Below, in pieces: positions 1 through 9,496 of a DNA stretch of 64,000 bases. Under the pieces are notes generated by a model. That model was not told where the DNA came from. It saw only the letters and a program-made list of their open reading frames with translations, and did no database searches. A program made the translations under genes and the position numbers. Within the stretch, counting starts at the first letter, position 1. Every line of letters starts with the position of its first letter. The stretch is from Adiantum capillus-veneris (taxonomy: Eukaryota > Streptophyta > Polypodiopsida > Polypodiales > Pteridaceae), in the NCBI GenBank assembly GCA_014529385.2, contig CM043958.1:86374525-86438524 (forward strand). Reading direction: 5' to 3'.

Positions 1-2176
1 AACACCCAGAGAAAAGCTATCAAGAACTTAAAAAAAAAACACCAAGACACTTACACATCATTGTTTTCCATTACTTCACGTTGGAAGAGAGACAAAGTAT
101 TCAAGCTTACTCCAAATCCACCCTCCTTGATTCAGCAAATGTTGGGCTTACACTAGTAGGAGAGATGATAGATTGCCTACTCTCAATTGAATGATCACTC
201 TCTCTTACAATGGCATAGAGTTCCCTTGCTAATCACCCCTCATACAACACATGCATATACATAAGACAATGAGATTCTACTCAAGAGCTCCTTCTAGAGA
301 GGTTGAGCTTGGATTCTCAAGCTATAGCATAGTGCTCTTGCTTATGGCTCTCCCCATTTGTGCTAGCTACACCCTCCTTTTATAACAATTTTGAAGGCTA
401 GGGTTACTCCTCTAACCATGGTTGGGTTAGATTTTCAGCACTTATCTAATTTCTTTTGCTTGGAATTATCAAGAAGTTAGTGTGGATAGATGAAGAAGAA
501 AGAGAGGAGAGAAGTGGAGGTGATAGGACTTTTCATAGTAGGTTAGTGTTAGTAAATTGGTAGAGTTAGTATTTTTATTGATTTACAAATGGAATTGGAT
601 ATTTACAATGGGAGTATCCATGTAAGATACAAATAAGGAAGAAAAAACTCTTAATAGGTAAGAAAACATGGATTTCTTACAATGTTGATGCTCCAAATGT
701 TTTGAGTAGGGTCAATTTTGACGCTTGTTGACGGTCCACTAGCTTTGACGGTACGTTTTTTCTCCACTCTTGACCTTCCTTGGAAGCCAAGGTAAGTGAA
801 CATGAGTAATCAATCACCATGATGCTGTCTTTCAAGAGAAGAGGCTGAATTTTGTGGTTTTTTTGATAGATAGGGGTAATATGGATGAGGAAAAATGAGA
901 CTAGGTGGTCAATTTTGGAATGGAAGTGTGTGTAGGAGACATGAGTTCACCATGGTTTCTCTTATTCTTCAAGGTTGAGAAGAAGGTGAGTAGGGTGCAG
1001 AGAGGAGTGGTGAGAGAGGTAGGGATGATGAGTGGAGAAGTGTGTGTGAAAGAGGAAAATGATAAAGTGGAAGAGGGAGTGTGGCTGCATAGCATGGGCA
1101 AACTGGGGTCCACCAATAAAATCATAGCTCACAGCTCACAGCTCAAAAATATATGAAAAAATTTGAGGTAAAAGTTCAGCTCACGAGGTACAACTTTTGT
1201 TTGTATCACCTTTTCAAATTCGGGGAGTATGTGATCTTTAAAAATTCAGCAAAACCGATTGGTTTTTCCACTGCACAAAATCCTTGTGAGGTCCTTCTTT
1301 GGATAATTCTTTTGAATACCTCCAAGAGTGAGCCCCCCATAGTGCATGCATGCATGCCACATACCCTTGACCTTATTGGGTAGGTCTATAATTGAAGATA
1401 TTGTTGAGATCATGATATAAGTGAATAGTACAACTAAGAAAATCAAATATTGAGGGGTCTAAAAAAATATGTACATGTCAAATATAAATAATATAGGTGG
1501 AAAAAATATAAAGGGGTCAAAATAAATCTCTCTCATTATAAGTCTACCATAAAAAGATGAATATTTTTGAAGGTCTAATTTATGAGAGTAATAGAGAATA
1601 GATGTAGGAAGGAAAAAATGACAATAGTAAAAAAATACACATAAATAAACTAGTTTTTTTGGATTTTTGTTGGGATGGAGTTGCACCAAAAATAAGAGAA
1701 GCTTGCATGAAATTATTTTTATATGGAATAAAGAGTATGCAAAATGGTAAGAAAAAATATGGTAATGTTGAGTCAATGTACATAGCATAAATAACATACC
1801 ATAGGTAGAAATATTTAAATAAATACCAAAATAATTATGAAAAATCCTTTTATTTAGGCTCTATATACAATGAAATATTTACACACAAATGGGCCATAAT
1901 ATACTTATATTTTTTATTTTTTTGGCTCAACTAGCCGAATGACTAGCTAATTAAGGGTTTTTAAGAAGATATGGGAAAAGTCCCCTAACTCACACACACC
2001 TATATACAGTGAAATGGTAGGGATAGCCACAGTGTTTGGATGATTTTGGTAGGGTGGGTTAACTCACTATGGCAATTACGGAGAGCCGAAAAACGGCTAT
2101 CAGCACCACTGTCGAAATACCACACATGTGAATCTGCAGCAACTGACAGGCATGCATCATGGACAACAGGATTGTA
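1..2176 (-). repeat. Long direct repeat R, copy 1 (possible LTR of Gypsy A)
   Basis: The stretch from base 1 matches 7646-9496 almost base for base, with scattered single-base differences. One large gap separates them: about 330 bases at 1525-1857 are absent from copy 2. Homology stops at the shared hexamer ATTGTA (2171-2176 and 9491-9496). R is non-coding apart from its last ~180 bases, which read on the minus strand as part of a Copia protease. It contains a minus-strand TATA box (377-384), as expected of an LTR promoter serving the minus-strand element beside it. The left end lies outside the window, so LTR identity is inferred. A segmental duplication is the alternative. Confidence 0.7.
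377..384 (-). promoter_or_regulatory. TATA box in R copy 1
   Basis: The minus strand reads TATAAAAG followed by GAGGG. The same octamer is kept in R copy 2. It is a plausible core promoter for a minus-strand retroelement if R is an LTR. No start site can be shown. Confidence 0.4.
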
Positions 2177-3217
2177 CAAAGAGTATTGTAACTCTTGCAA
2201 TTCTATAATCCACTTTGAGATCCTGGTGCTAAGATTCATTTGAGATGACACCCAAGGAAATAAATTTTCTGCAGTGAGAATTACAAAAGGTTTTGGTAGC
2301 AAGTAGGATCTAAACTTTCTCACCGCAAACATGAGAGAAAGCATCATGAGTTCTACCTCCGTGTAGCCTCTCTCCAAAGTATTTATGACCCTACTAGAAA
2401 AGTAGATGGGTCGCATCGTGGTACTGTGGGGATCTTGTTGTAATAAAACTGCAACAATTGTTTCCTTCCCAACACTAGAGCTAACAAAGAATGTGTACTC
2501 CCAACAAGGAGGCATGAGTATTGGTAGCTCTAACAAAATGACTTTAATGTTACAAAAGTACTCTTCAAGCTCATAAGACCATGCAAATTCTACTTGTTGT
2601 GTCAAATTTTGCAAAGGATGAAGCAACTCCGAAGCTAAGTGAATAAAGCGTGACATATACTTCACCTTTTGAATGAATGAGATGACCTCTTTGAGATTCT
2701 TGGGTGATGGGAGCTCAATAAGAGCCTTTGCCTTTGAAGGATCCACCTCAATGCCTTTATAGGAAACCTTGTGACCAAGCAAGATCACTTCATCCTCACC
2801 TATATGACACTTTTCGGGGTTGAGTTGACCTCCCATGTCGTAGAGCTTCTTTAAACCTTCTTCTACCCTTTGTAGATGCAATGATTTTGAGCTATAAATG
2901 CAAAAATCATCAATAAAAACCCTAATGGACTTTCCAAAGAATGTTTGAAACACCATGTTTATGAAGCGTTGAAAAGTTGCAAGAGCATTTGTCAGTCCAA
3001 ATGGCATGACTCTAAAAGCATAACAACCCCAAGGAGTGATGAAGGTTGTTTTCAACTGATCTTCCAATGCGATACCTATTTGAAAGTAACCCGAGTAGCC
3101 ATCACACACAATGTACTTCTCATGACCAGCTACCTCATTTAGTATCTCATCTTGAAATGGGAGGGAAAAGTGATATCTTTTGGTTGCCTCATTGAGTGGA
3201 CGGTAATCCACACACAC
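2000..3217 (-). pseudogene. pol: Gypsy RT and partial RNase H fused to a Copia protease fragment
   Basis: This open frame of 405 codons begins inside the RT fingers (CVDYRPLN), continues with the palm motif MPFGLTNA and the active-site box FIDD, and then has a connection domain. The RNase H region is degenerate: where the first catalytic Asp is expected it reads SSSVGKE. Around 2176 the frame leaves Gypsy sequence without a stop and reads DACLSVAADSHVWYFDSGAD. That is the protease entry of a Copia element, nearly identical to the Copia protein at 9320-9949. The last ~35 residues before the stop have no recognisable function. Gypsy integrase is absent. The frame continues from 3284-4723 but is separated from it by stops. 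Confidence 0.85.
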
Positions 3218-3283
3218 CCTCCACTTGCCATTTTTCTTAGGAGTGACAACAACGGGAGAGACCCACTATGAATTCTCCACTGG

Positions 3284-4723
3284 TTAAATGAAACCTGCTG
3301 CTAGAAGCTTCCTTACCTCCTTGAGTAAAGCCTGATCCTTGATGACTCCTAGCCTTCGTAGCTTCTGAGCCTTAGGTGTGGCCTCTGGCTTCAACTCAAT
3401 TTTGTGTTGAATAGCATCTACTCCACGCACATCGGTGTAGTCTTTAGCAAAAAGCCTAGGAAATTTCCTTAACACACCTTTGAGCTCCTCTCTTTCATCC
3501 TTTGTAAGTGTTGTAGATAACATACCTTCTAGCATTCTTTCATCTTCCACTTTTTGGTTTTCTTGGGAACCTACCTCTTCCAAACCTGGGCAAGAGGTCT
3601 CTTGGTTGTTTGGCTTAAATCTTACCCCCATGACTTCGATGGAAGACTCCTCTTCAGTAATGCTGCCGCTACTTTCTCCTTCTGAAGTGCTATCGGTCCA
3701 GCCTTCCTTCATCTCACTTTGAGATGATTCTTCATGGAGCTCCTCTTGGCGTTGCTCCTTCATGTCAAAGACAACCTTCTTATGATTGTCGTTCCTGCAA
3801 ATTAGCTTTCCACTCTCCCAATCCTGCAAAGCTCGCATTTTCATTAGCCATGGTCTCCCTAGGATAAATGGATAACCATTTCCTTTCGTAGACATAACAT
3901 AAAAATCCACTGCCTTCTTAATGCCAAAGGCCTCTACAAAAACATTTTTACAAATGCCTACACACCTAGCTTTGCTATTGTTTGCCATCTTGACTTTAAT
4001 TTCAGTTGTCTCATGGATGTGCATGCCTAGTTTTTGCATGAGTCCCTCTGTCATGATGCAAATTTGTGCACCCCCATCCACTAGACTTTTCCTAACCAAT
4101 CTCCCTTTGATGTAACAATCTAGCACATGTGTAATATCCTCATTCATTTCAGCATGTGCAATTTTTACAACAGGCACACTCTCTTTTACCTTTCTCCTAG
4201 TGCTAATTGCCTTTGTTAAATCCCTCCTAACTTGTGGGCATAATGCAAGAAACTGAGGCCATGAGATATCAGGACCCTTACCTCTCATGTCTTCCAATAG
4301 GTTGTATGGAGCCATACCATGTCCAAGAGGGAAGTCTTGGAGATTGCTACGACGTCGAGTCCTCTTAGTTTCCTTGGTCTCCTTTGCCTTCTTTTCTCGT
4401 CCATGATCACTTTGTGACATGAATCCTTCTTTCTCCTTCCCTTTTCCACGGCCACGCTTAATGCCATTTGCTTCCATGTCAACCTCTTTTGAGTTTGTCA
4501 CCTCTACCACATGCACATTTGGGTCTGGCAAAGGTGGAACTCCTTCCACTCCTTGTGGAGGTGGTCTTGCTCCATTTGGCCTTTGTAGAAGCCATGGTTG
4601 TTGACTAGTTCCTTCACCTGCATTCATCACTGGGTAATTCAAGTTAGGTCTCCCTGGCTCCCCACGGGGCCAAGGACAATTATACATCCCATGTCCAGAC
4701 TCACCGCAATTCCAACATTGCAA
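3284..4723 (-). pseudogene. Gypsy CCHC knuckle, retropepsin and RT amino-terminal part
   Basis: The frame opens with a CCHC knuckle (CWNCGESGHGMYNC, residues ~3-16) and a Pro-rich, basic linker. An aspartic protease follows: the active-site loop is LVDGGAQ and the second hydrophobic-Gly motif is FILGRPWL. The tail is acidic. The sequence then enters the pol connector (HKIELKPEATP) just ahead of RT. Two stops, at 3284 and a few codons further on, separate it from the RT frame, which is in the same phase. The protease loop has DGG where DTG or DSG is usual. It belongs to the gag-pol frame that starts at 5452. Confidence 0.85.
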
Positions 4724-4735
4724 GACTCTCCTAGG

Positions 4736-5452
4736 TCATGAATCTCGCTCTTCAAACTTCTTTGCTTGTCCCTTTGGACCTACAGCTTGTGCAAGGTGAA
4801 TTGACAGGCTACTTAAAGATTCATTCAACTTCTCGATTACTTCAGCTGTTACCTCAGGAAGCTCCCTAGATGTTGATGCTTGTGACTTACCTTTGGGTCT
4901 AAGACCTTCTATTGCAACCTCTCCCCTTAGGAACTTGAGTTTCCTATACTTCTTGGAAGCTCTAATTTCAGCTGCATCATAGGTGGCAGGTGCATCCGCC
5001 TCCACCTTTACCTTAAGATCAGAAAAGAGTCCAGCTATGAATCTCTCCTTCTTTAGAAATTCTGCACCATCACCAGGGTTAGCAACATTTCGTATCCATA
5101 GAGCCCAAAGACGTAGAAACTCTTGCTTGTACAAGTAGCAGTCATCTAAATCTTTTTGCTTATGAGAAACAATGTCTTGCCATAGTTTTTGAGTGTTTTG
5201 GGGATCAAAGAAGTATCTCTTGAAATGATTCAAAACTTCTGTGTAATTCCCCTTAACTTCCTCAGGCAAAGAGTCAAACCAAGTGCTAGCATCTTTCCTA
5301 AGGACCACCTCAGACATTTCTATGCGCTCTTGATCATTTACTATCCTCTTGATACGGCAAGACATCTTGAAATTTGCTAAAAATAATTATGCTTCCTCTC
5401 CAGGCTCTCCAAAGAAAAGAGGGTATCCAGACATTTGGCGTTGGCTTTCCAT
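4736..5452 (-). pseudogene. gag: Gypsy gag (capsid-like) of element A
   Basis: The ATG at 5452 starts a frame whose first residues, MSGYPLFFGEPGEE, have the aromatic/Gly/Glu pattern of a plant Gypsy gag start. A TAA follows within about 20 codons, and the frame then stays open for 209 codons from 5365. That part has the retrotransposon-gag signature: STWFDSLP, an F.RYFFD helix and KKERFIAGL. It ends in a TGA at 4736, just before the CCHC knuckle in the same phase. Gag and pol were thus one frame, now broken. The product would be the structural shell protein of the particle. Confidence 0.8.
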
Positions 5453-5500
5453 ATTATGAAAGATTACAACACGAGTTGCAACAAGGGATACAATAGAAAT

Positions 5501-5959
5501 TTAGAACCACTCGCCTACAAATGAAGAAGTAAGAAAGTACCACTCTAGGTTTTCTTCTTCAGCTATCCAAGCTTCAATGAGGTCTCGATTTGTTTGATCA
5601 AAACAAAAGGGTAGACTATTTATGAGCTCTAAGAAGGGTTGAAATTCTTCAAAGCTAAGGCGATATACAAAAATATCTAAAACTTCATTTTCTGGATCTA
5701 GAAGAGCAACCACGTCCCAAGTAATGAATTGCACTTGCTCTACAATTCCCAATGCACAAGCGGTTTGTATAAAAACTAGATCTTCATGCTCGTCGAAGGT
5801 TGTGAGAAAGTAGCAATTGACTAAGAGCTCCTTTCCTTCGAGTTCCACACAGTCGGAATGAGGCAACCTTCTCACAATTTCATAAAGAACATCCTCCTCA
5901 AGTCCAATTAAGCTTGCAAGATTTAAAGACTCCACTTGTGCTACAAAACTCCTGGACAA
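5501..5959 (-). CDS. Upstream ORF b2 of element A, unknown, paralogue of b1
   Basis: This open stretch of 152 codons ends 48 bases before the gag ATG and is in the same phase as gag. The first codon of the open stretch is TTG, so the true start is unclear. It aligns along its length with the ORF at 6006-6560. Shared blocks are E..V.RLPH near residue 27, FIQ.ACAL near 65, LSF.EF..FLELINSLPF near 102-117, and a following D..L..A.. segment. The LPH block and the hydrophobic heptads before it are faintly like an F-box, but this is weak. There is no signal peptide or zinc motif. It lies between primer site and gag, where some plant Gypsy elements (Ogre) carry an extra ORF. Confidence 0.55.
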   Translation of the reverse strand: MSRSFVAQVESLNLASLIGLEEDVLYEIVRRLPHSDCVELEGKELLVNCYFLTTFDEHEDLVFIQTACALGIVEQVQFITWDVVALLDPENEVLDIFVYRLSFEEFQPFLELINSLPFCFDQTNRDLIEAWIAEEENLEWYFLTSSFVGEWF

Positions 5960-6005
5960 AAACTCCTTAAGATTCTGGTTAAATCATTCATAAGCATCAA
6001 GAGAT

Positions 6006-6560
6006 TTACAATGTCTCTATGAACAAAGTGTCATAGAAAGTAGAGAAGGATGAGAATTTATACAAATTTGCAATCTTCTCTACGCTCTCTTTATTAAGAC
6101 AAGCCCTAAATAGCTCCCTATCTTCTTTGTTGAAAGTGAAAGGAAGACTATTAATAAGATGCAAATGAGGGAAAAATTCACCAAATGTGAGTTTATGAAG
6201 TATGAACTCTGGCCGCAAGTTTCCTAAAGAGTCTTCCTCAATGGTGAAATGCACTCGCCAAACACCAAATTTCACTCTATTTACCAATCTTAGGGCACAC
6301 ACTATTTGGATGAATGTACGGTCTTCCTTAGTGCCCAACAACAAAAGGAAAATGGAATCCACACGCAGGACCTTTCGTCTTAGCTTCACCACCCTCTTGT
6401 TATGAGGGAGACGCTTTACTACCTGCTCCTGCAACTCAATCGGTAATAGAGCTAGATCTCTAAGGATTGAATTTTCACTGCACACACACTCCTTGTTAGA
6501 ACAAATGATTGTTTTTTTGTTTTTGTAACAAACGTGGACAAACAAAAAGTGAACATACAC
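6006..6560 (-). CDS. Upstream ORF b1 of element A, unknown, paralogue of b2
   Basis: This is an open stretch of 184 codons whose first codon is GTG, not ATG. The first ~30 residues (rich in V, F, K and C) may not be coding. From LRDLALLPIELQEQVVKRLP onward it is clearly paralogous to b2, with matching blocks FIQIVCAL, KLTFGEF and LINSLPF.F. The segment LPIELQEQVVKRLPH resembles the first helix of an F-box, but nothing else supports that. It is followed by b2 after 46 bases and preceded by ORF a2. Conservation of the blocks between b1 and b2 despite general divergence argues that both were once selected proteins. Confidence 0.55.
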   Translation of the reverse strand: MYVHFLFVHVCYKNKKTIICSNKECVCSENSILRDLALLPIELQEQVVKRLPHNKRVVKLRRKVLRVDSIFLLLLGTKEDRTFIQIVCALRLVNRVKFGVWRVHFTIEEDSLGNLRPEFILHKLTFGEFFPHLHLINSLPFTFNKEDRELFRACLNKESVEKIANLYKFSSFSTFYDTLFIETL

Positions 6561-6586
6561 ACTATTTTGTTTGGCTGCACTTCATT

Positions 6587-6799
6587 TTAAAATAAAATGA
6601 ACACATGTACATGAAAGGAAGTGTGGTAGTTGATGAGAGGTAGAATGACAGGTTGTGGAGATGCAAGAATTTCCTCTGTTCTTTTAGTCCCAAACATAAA
6701 CACCATACGCTGCTGAAAATGTATCTTTCTACTAAGTGCAATGTTTATCCTAATATGTGGTGTGAAGTAAAAAGGGAAAATTTCTGGACCATTATCCAT
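6587..6799 (-). CDS. Upstream ORF a2 of element A, unknown 70-residue protein
   Basis: This ORF has a true ATG and 70 codons, exactly the length of a1. It pairs with a1 residue for residue. Shared positions include PF near 9, FQ near 28, an R..EI.AS block near 41-47, ILPLI.Y near 53-59 and a hydrophobic end SF.V.VF.LF. There is no known domain. Both a ORFs end just after a GTACATG or GTATATA sequence, which could be splice donors, so they might be first exons. This is inference only. Confidence 0.5.
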   Translation of the reverse strand: MDNGPEIFPFYFTPHIRINIALSRKIHFQQRMVFMFGTKRTEEILASPQPVILPLINYHTSFHVHVFILF

Positions 6800-6820
6800 G
6801 CTCTATACATAACCTAATGC

Positions 6821-7033
6821 TTAAAATAGAACAAAGATATATACATCGAAACTAAGATCGTACCTAATGAGAGGCAAAATAAAAGGATTTACGGAAGCGT
6901 TTATTTCGGCTAACCTAAGAGAACCTAAAATTCTACGAATTACGCGTTGAAATTGCAACTTAGTACAAACAATTATGTGTACCTTTTGCCTTGCAATCGG
7001 AATGAAAGGATCATACAAATTCTCGTGATTCAT
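6821..7033 (-). CDS. Upstream ORF a1 of element A, unknown 70-residue protein
   Basis: This is the first ORF after the primer site, starting about 58 bases inside it with a true ATG. It has 70 codons, is basic in the middle, and carries the blocks IIVC, LRLAEINAS and FILPLIRYDLSF. It is a clear paralogue of a2, which starts 21 bases after its stop. The I.VC ... ILPLIRYDLSF pattern also resembles the centre of b1 (IQIVCAL ... FILHKLTF), so all four upstream ORFs may come from one repeated unit. The function is unknown. Confidence 0.5.
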   Translation of the reverse strand: MNHENLYDPFIPIARQKVHIIVCTKLQFQRVIRRILGSLRLAEINASVNPFILPLIRYDLSFDVYIFVLF

Positions 7034-7090
7034 GCAAACTACTTGACTATTCTAAAGATTGATCCTACACAAAAACATACACAAGTTGGC

Positions 7091-7108
7091 TCCTCAGTGG
7101 GGGCGCCA
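7091..7108 (-). promoter_or_regulatory. Primer binding site of Gypsy A
   Basis: The minus strand reads TGGCGCCCCCACTGAGGA directly inside the presumed 5' LTR end, so the plus strand ends in CGCCA, like a tRNA 3' end. Element C has nearly the same site at 27422-27439 (TGGTGCCCCCACTGAGGA). The shared form supports both calls. The tRNA is not identified. Confidence 0.65.
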
Positions 7109-7111
7109 ATT

Positions 7112-7283
7112 TGAGGCGGTCCGGGGCGGGCAACAAGAAGAGTGGCCTCTAAGCACTTTTCTAGGCTCCCGTGCTGCTCAATTGGGTTGGGGTTGGAAAA
7201 AACAGCAAACACACACACAAACCCGCAACCTAACCCTACACAAATTTGGGGCACCACCTAGTTTTGGATGCGAACTAGGACGC

Positions 7284-7365
<82 letters not shown>

Positions 7366-7645
7366 CTCGGGCTGCTTTGAAATGTTCAACAGTGATCAAG
7401 CAAACACAATTATATATGTAAGAAAAAGAGGGAAGGGGGAGGGAGTGATTGTTGCACTAATACCTTCTTACAAATCTGTCATGACCAATGAAAGTGAGAT
7501 TAGTATTTGTTCAACATAGTTTGAGTAAATTACACCACAACACATCACAAGAAAAGCCACCCCAATCACTGTCTTAAAGCCAGGGGAGTCCTCTCCACCC
7601 TGTCGCCCTCTTACAGTATGTGGGATTTATGGCTAAATTGATGAC
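7112..7645 (-). other. Presumed U5/R end of the element A 5' LTR
   Basis: This stretch starts with TG right beside the primer site and leads to R copy 2 at 7646. If R is the LTR, these bases are its 3' part, and the matching part of the left LTR lies outside the window. A large GA microsatellite lies inside. No coding capacity is supported: ORFs here are translations of the microsatellite. Confidence 0.45.
7286..7363. repeat. (AG)n microsatellite, 78 bases
   Basis: An uninterrupted run of AG dinucleotides. It generates Arg-Glu or Ser-Leu repeat ORFs on the two strands, which are not genes. Confidence 0.98.
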
Positions 7646-9496
7646 AACACCCAGAGACAAGCTATCAAGAACTTAAAAAAAAACACCAAGATACTTACAC
7701 ATCATTGTTGTCCATTACTTCACGTTGGAAGAGAGACAAAGTATCCAAGCTTACTCCAAATCCACCCTCCTTGATTCAGCAAATGTTGGGCTTACACTAG
7801 TAGGAGAGATGATAGATTGCCTACTCTCAATTGAATGATCACTCTCTCTTACAATGTCATAGAGTTCCCTTGCTAATCACCCCTAATACAACACATGCAT
7901 ATGCTTAAGACAATGAGATTCCACTCAAGAGCTCCTTCTAGAGAGGTTGAGCTTGGATTCTCAAGCTATAGCATAGTGCTCTTGCTTATGGCTCTCCCCA
8001 TTTGTGCTAGCTACACCCTCCTTTTATAACAATTTTGAAGGCTAGGGTTACTCCTCTAACCATGGTTGGGTTAGATTTTCAGCACTTATCTAATTTCTTT
8101 TGCTTGGAATTATCAAGAAGTTGGTGTGGATAGATGAAGAAGAGAGAGAGGAGAGAAGTGGAGGTGATAGGACTTTTCATAGTAGGTTAGTGGTAGTAAA
8201 TTGGTAGAGTTAGTATTTTTATTGATTTACAAATGGAATTGGATATTTACAATGGGAATATCCATGTAGGATACAAATAAGGAAGAAAAAACTCTTAATA
8301 GGTAAGAAAACATGGATTTCTTACAATGTTGATGCTCCAAATGTTTTGAGTAGGGTCAATTTTGACGCTTGTTGACGGTCCACTAGCTTTGACAGTACGT
8401 TTTTTCTCCACTCTTGACCTTCCTTGGAAGCCAAGGTAAGTGAACATGAGTAATAAATCACCATGATGCTGTCTTTCAAGAGAAGAGGCTGAATTTTGTG
8501 GTTTTTTTGATAGATATGGGTAATATGGATGAGGAAAAATGAGATTAGGTGGTCAATTTTGGAATGGAAGTGTGTGTAGGAGACATGAGTTCACCATGGT
8601 TTCTCTTATTCTTCAAGGTTGAGAAGAAGGTGAGTAGGGTGCAGAGAGGAGTGGTGAGAGAGGTAGGGATGATGAGTGGAGAAGTGTGTGTGAAAGAGGA
8701 AAATGATAAAGTGGAAGAGGGAGTGTGGCTACATAGCATGGGCAAACTGGGGTCCACCAATAAAATCATAGCTCACAGCTCACAGCTCGTAGCTCAAAAA
8801 CATATGAAAAAATTTGAGGTAAAAGTTCAGCTCACGAGCTACAACTTTTGTTTGTATCACCTTTTCAAATTCGGGGAGCATGTGATCTTTAAAAATTCAG
8901 CAAAACCGACTGTTTTTTCCACTGCACAAAATCCTTGTGAGGTCCTTCTTTGGATGATTCTTTTGAATACCTCCAAGAGTGAGCCCCCCATAGTGCATGC
9001 ATGCATGCCACATACCCTTGACCTTATTGGGTAGGTCTATAATTAAAGATATTGTTGAGATCATGATATAAGTGAATAGTATAACTAAGAAAATCAAATA
9101 TTGAGGGGTCTAAAAAAATATGTACATGTCAAATATAAATAATATAGGTGGAAAAAATATAAAGGGGTCAAGATAAAGCTCTATATACAATGAAATATTT
9201 ACACACAAATGGGCCATAATATACTTATATTTTTTATTTTTTTGGCTCAACTAGCCGAATGACTAGCTAATTAAGGGTTTTTAAGAAGATATGGGAAAAG
9301 TCCCCTAACTCACACACACCTATATACAGTGAAATGGTAGGGATAGCCACAGTGTTTGGATGATTTTGGTAGGGTGGGTTAACTCACTATGGCAATTACG
9401 GAGAGCCGAAAAACGGCTATCAACACCACTGTCGAAATACCACACATGTGAATCTGCAGCAACTGACAGGCATGCTTCATGGACAATAGAATTGTA
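7646..9496 (-). repeat. Long direct repeat R, copy 2
   Basis: Same sequence as 1-2176 but lacking the ~330-base block. At the joint (about 9177) the flanking bases read AAGATAAAGCTC, where copy 1 has AATAAATC and then TTAGGCTC, so a deletion in copy 2 or an insertion in copy 1 is equally possible. Its last ~180 bases are Copia protease sequence and run on without a break into a Copia gag at 9497-10540. In copy 1 the same bases run into Gypsy RNase H. Confidence 0.85.
8021..8028 (-). promoter_or_regulatory. TATA box in R copy 2
   Basis: TATAAAAG on the minus strand, the counterpart of 377-384. From here, transcription to the left would run through the R/U5 stretch into the primer site of element A at 7108, a normal LTR order. 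Confidence 0.4.

Larger units (their letters stand above)
2000..7112 (-). mobile_element. Gypsy element A, internal region, truncated and chimeric
   Basis: Reading on the minus strand: a primer site (7091-7108), four small ORFs, gag, CCHC knuckle, protease, reverse transcriptase and a partial RNase H. There is no integrase. At about 2176 the pol frame passes into a Copia protease fragment and then into repeat R. There is no chromodomain, and the gag and pol style is that of non-chromovirus plant Gypsy elements. The gag-pol coding region keeps one frame from 5452 down to 2000 but has several stops. The element is therefore dead, and probably became chimeric by template switching or ectopic recombination. 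Confidence 0.8.

Noticed and set aside
901-1156. ORFs on both strands in repeat R (also 8545-9034)
   Set aside because: Present in both R copies but of different length, no family resemblance, and overlapping on opposite strands; chance openness.
7059-7519. Arg-Glu and Ser-Leu repeat ORFs
   Set aside because: Direct translations of the AG microsatellite.
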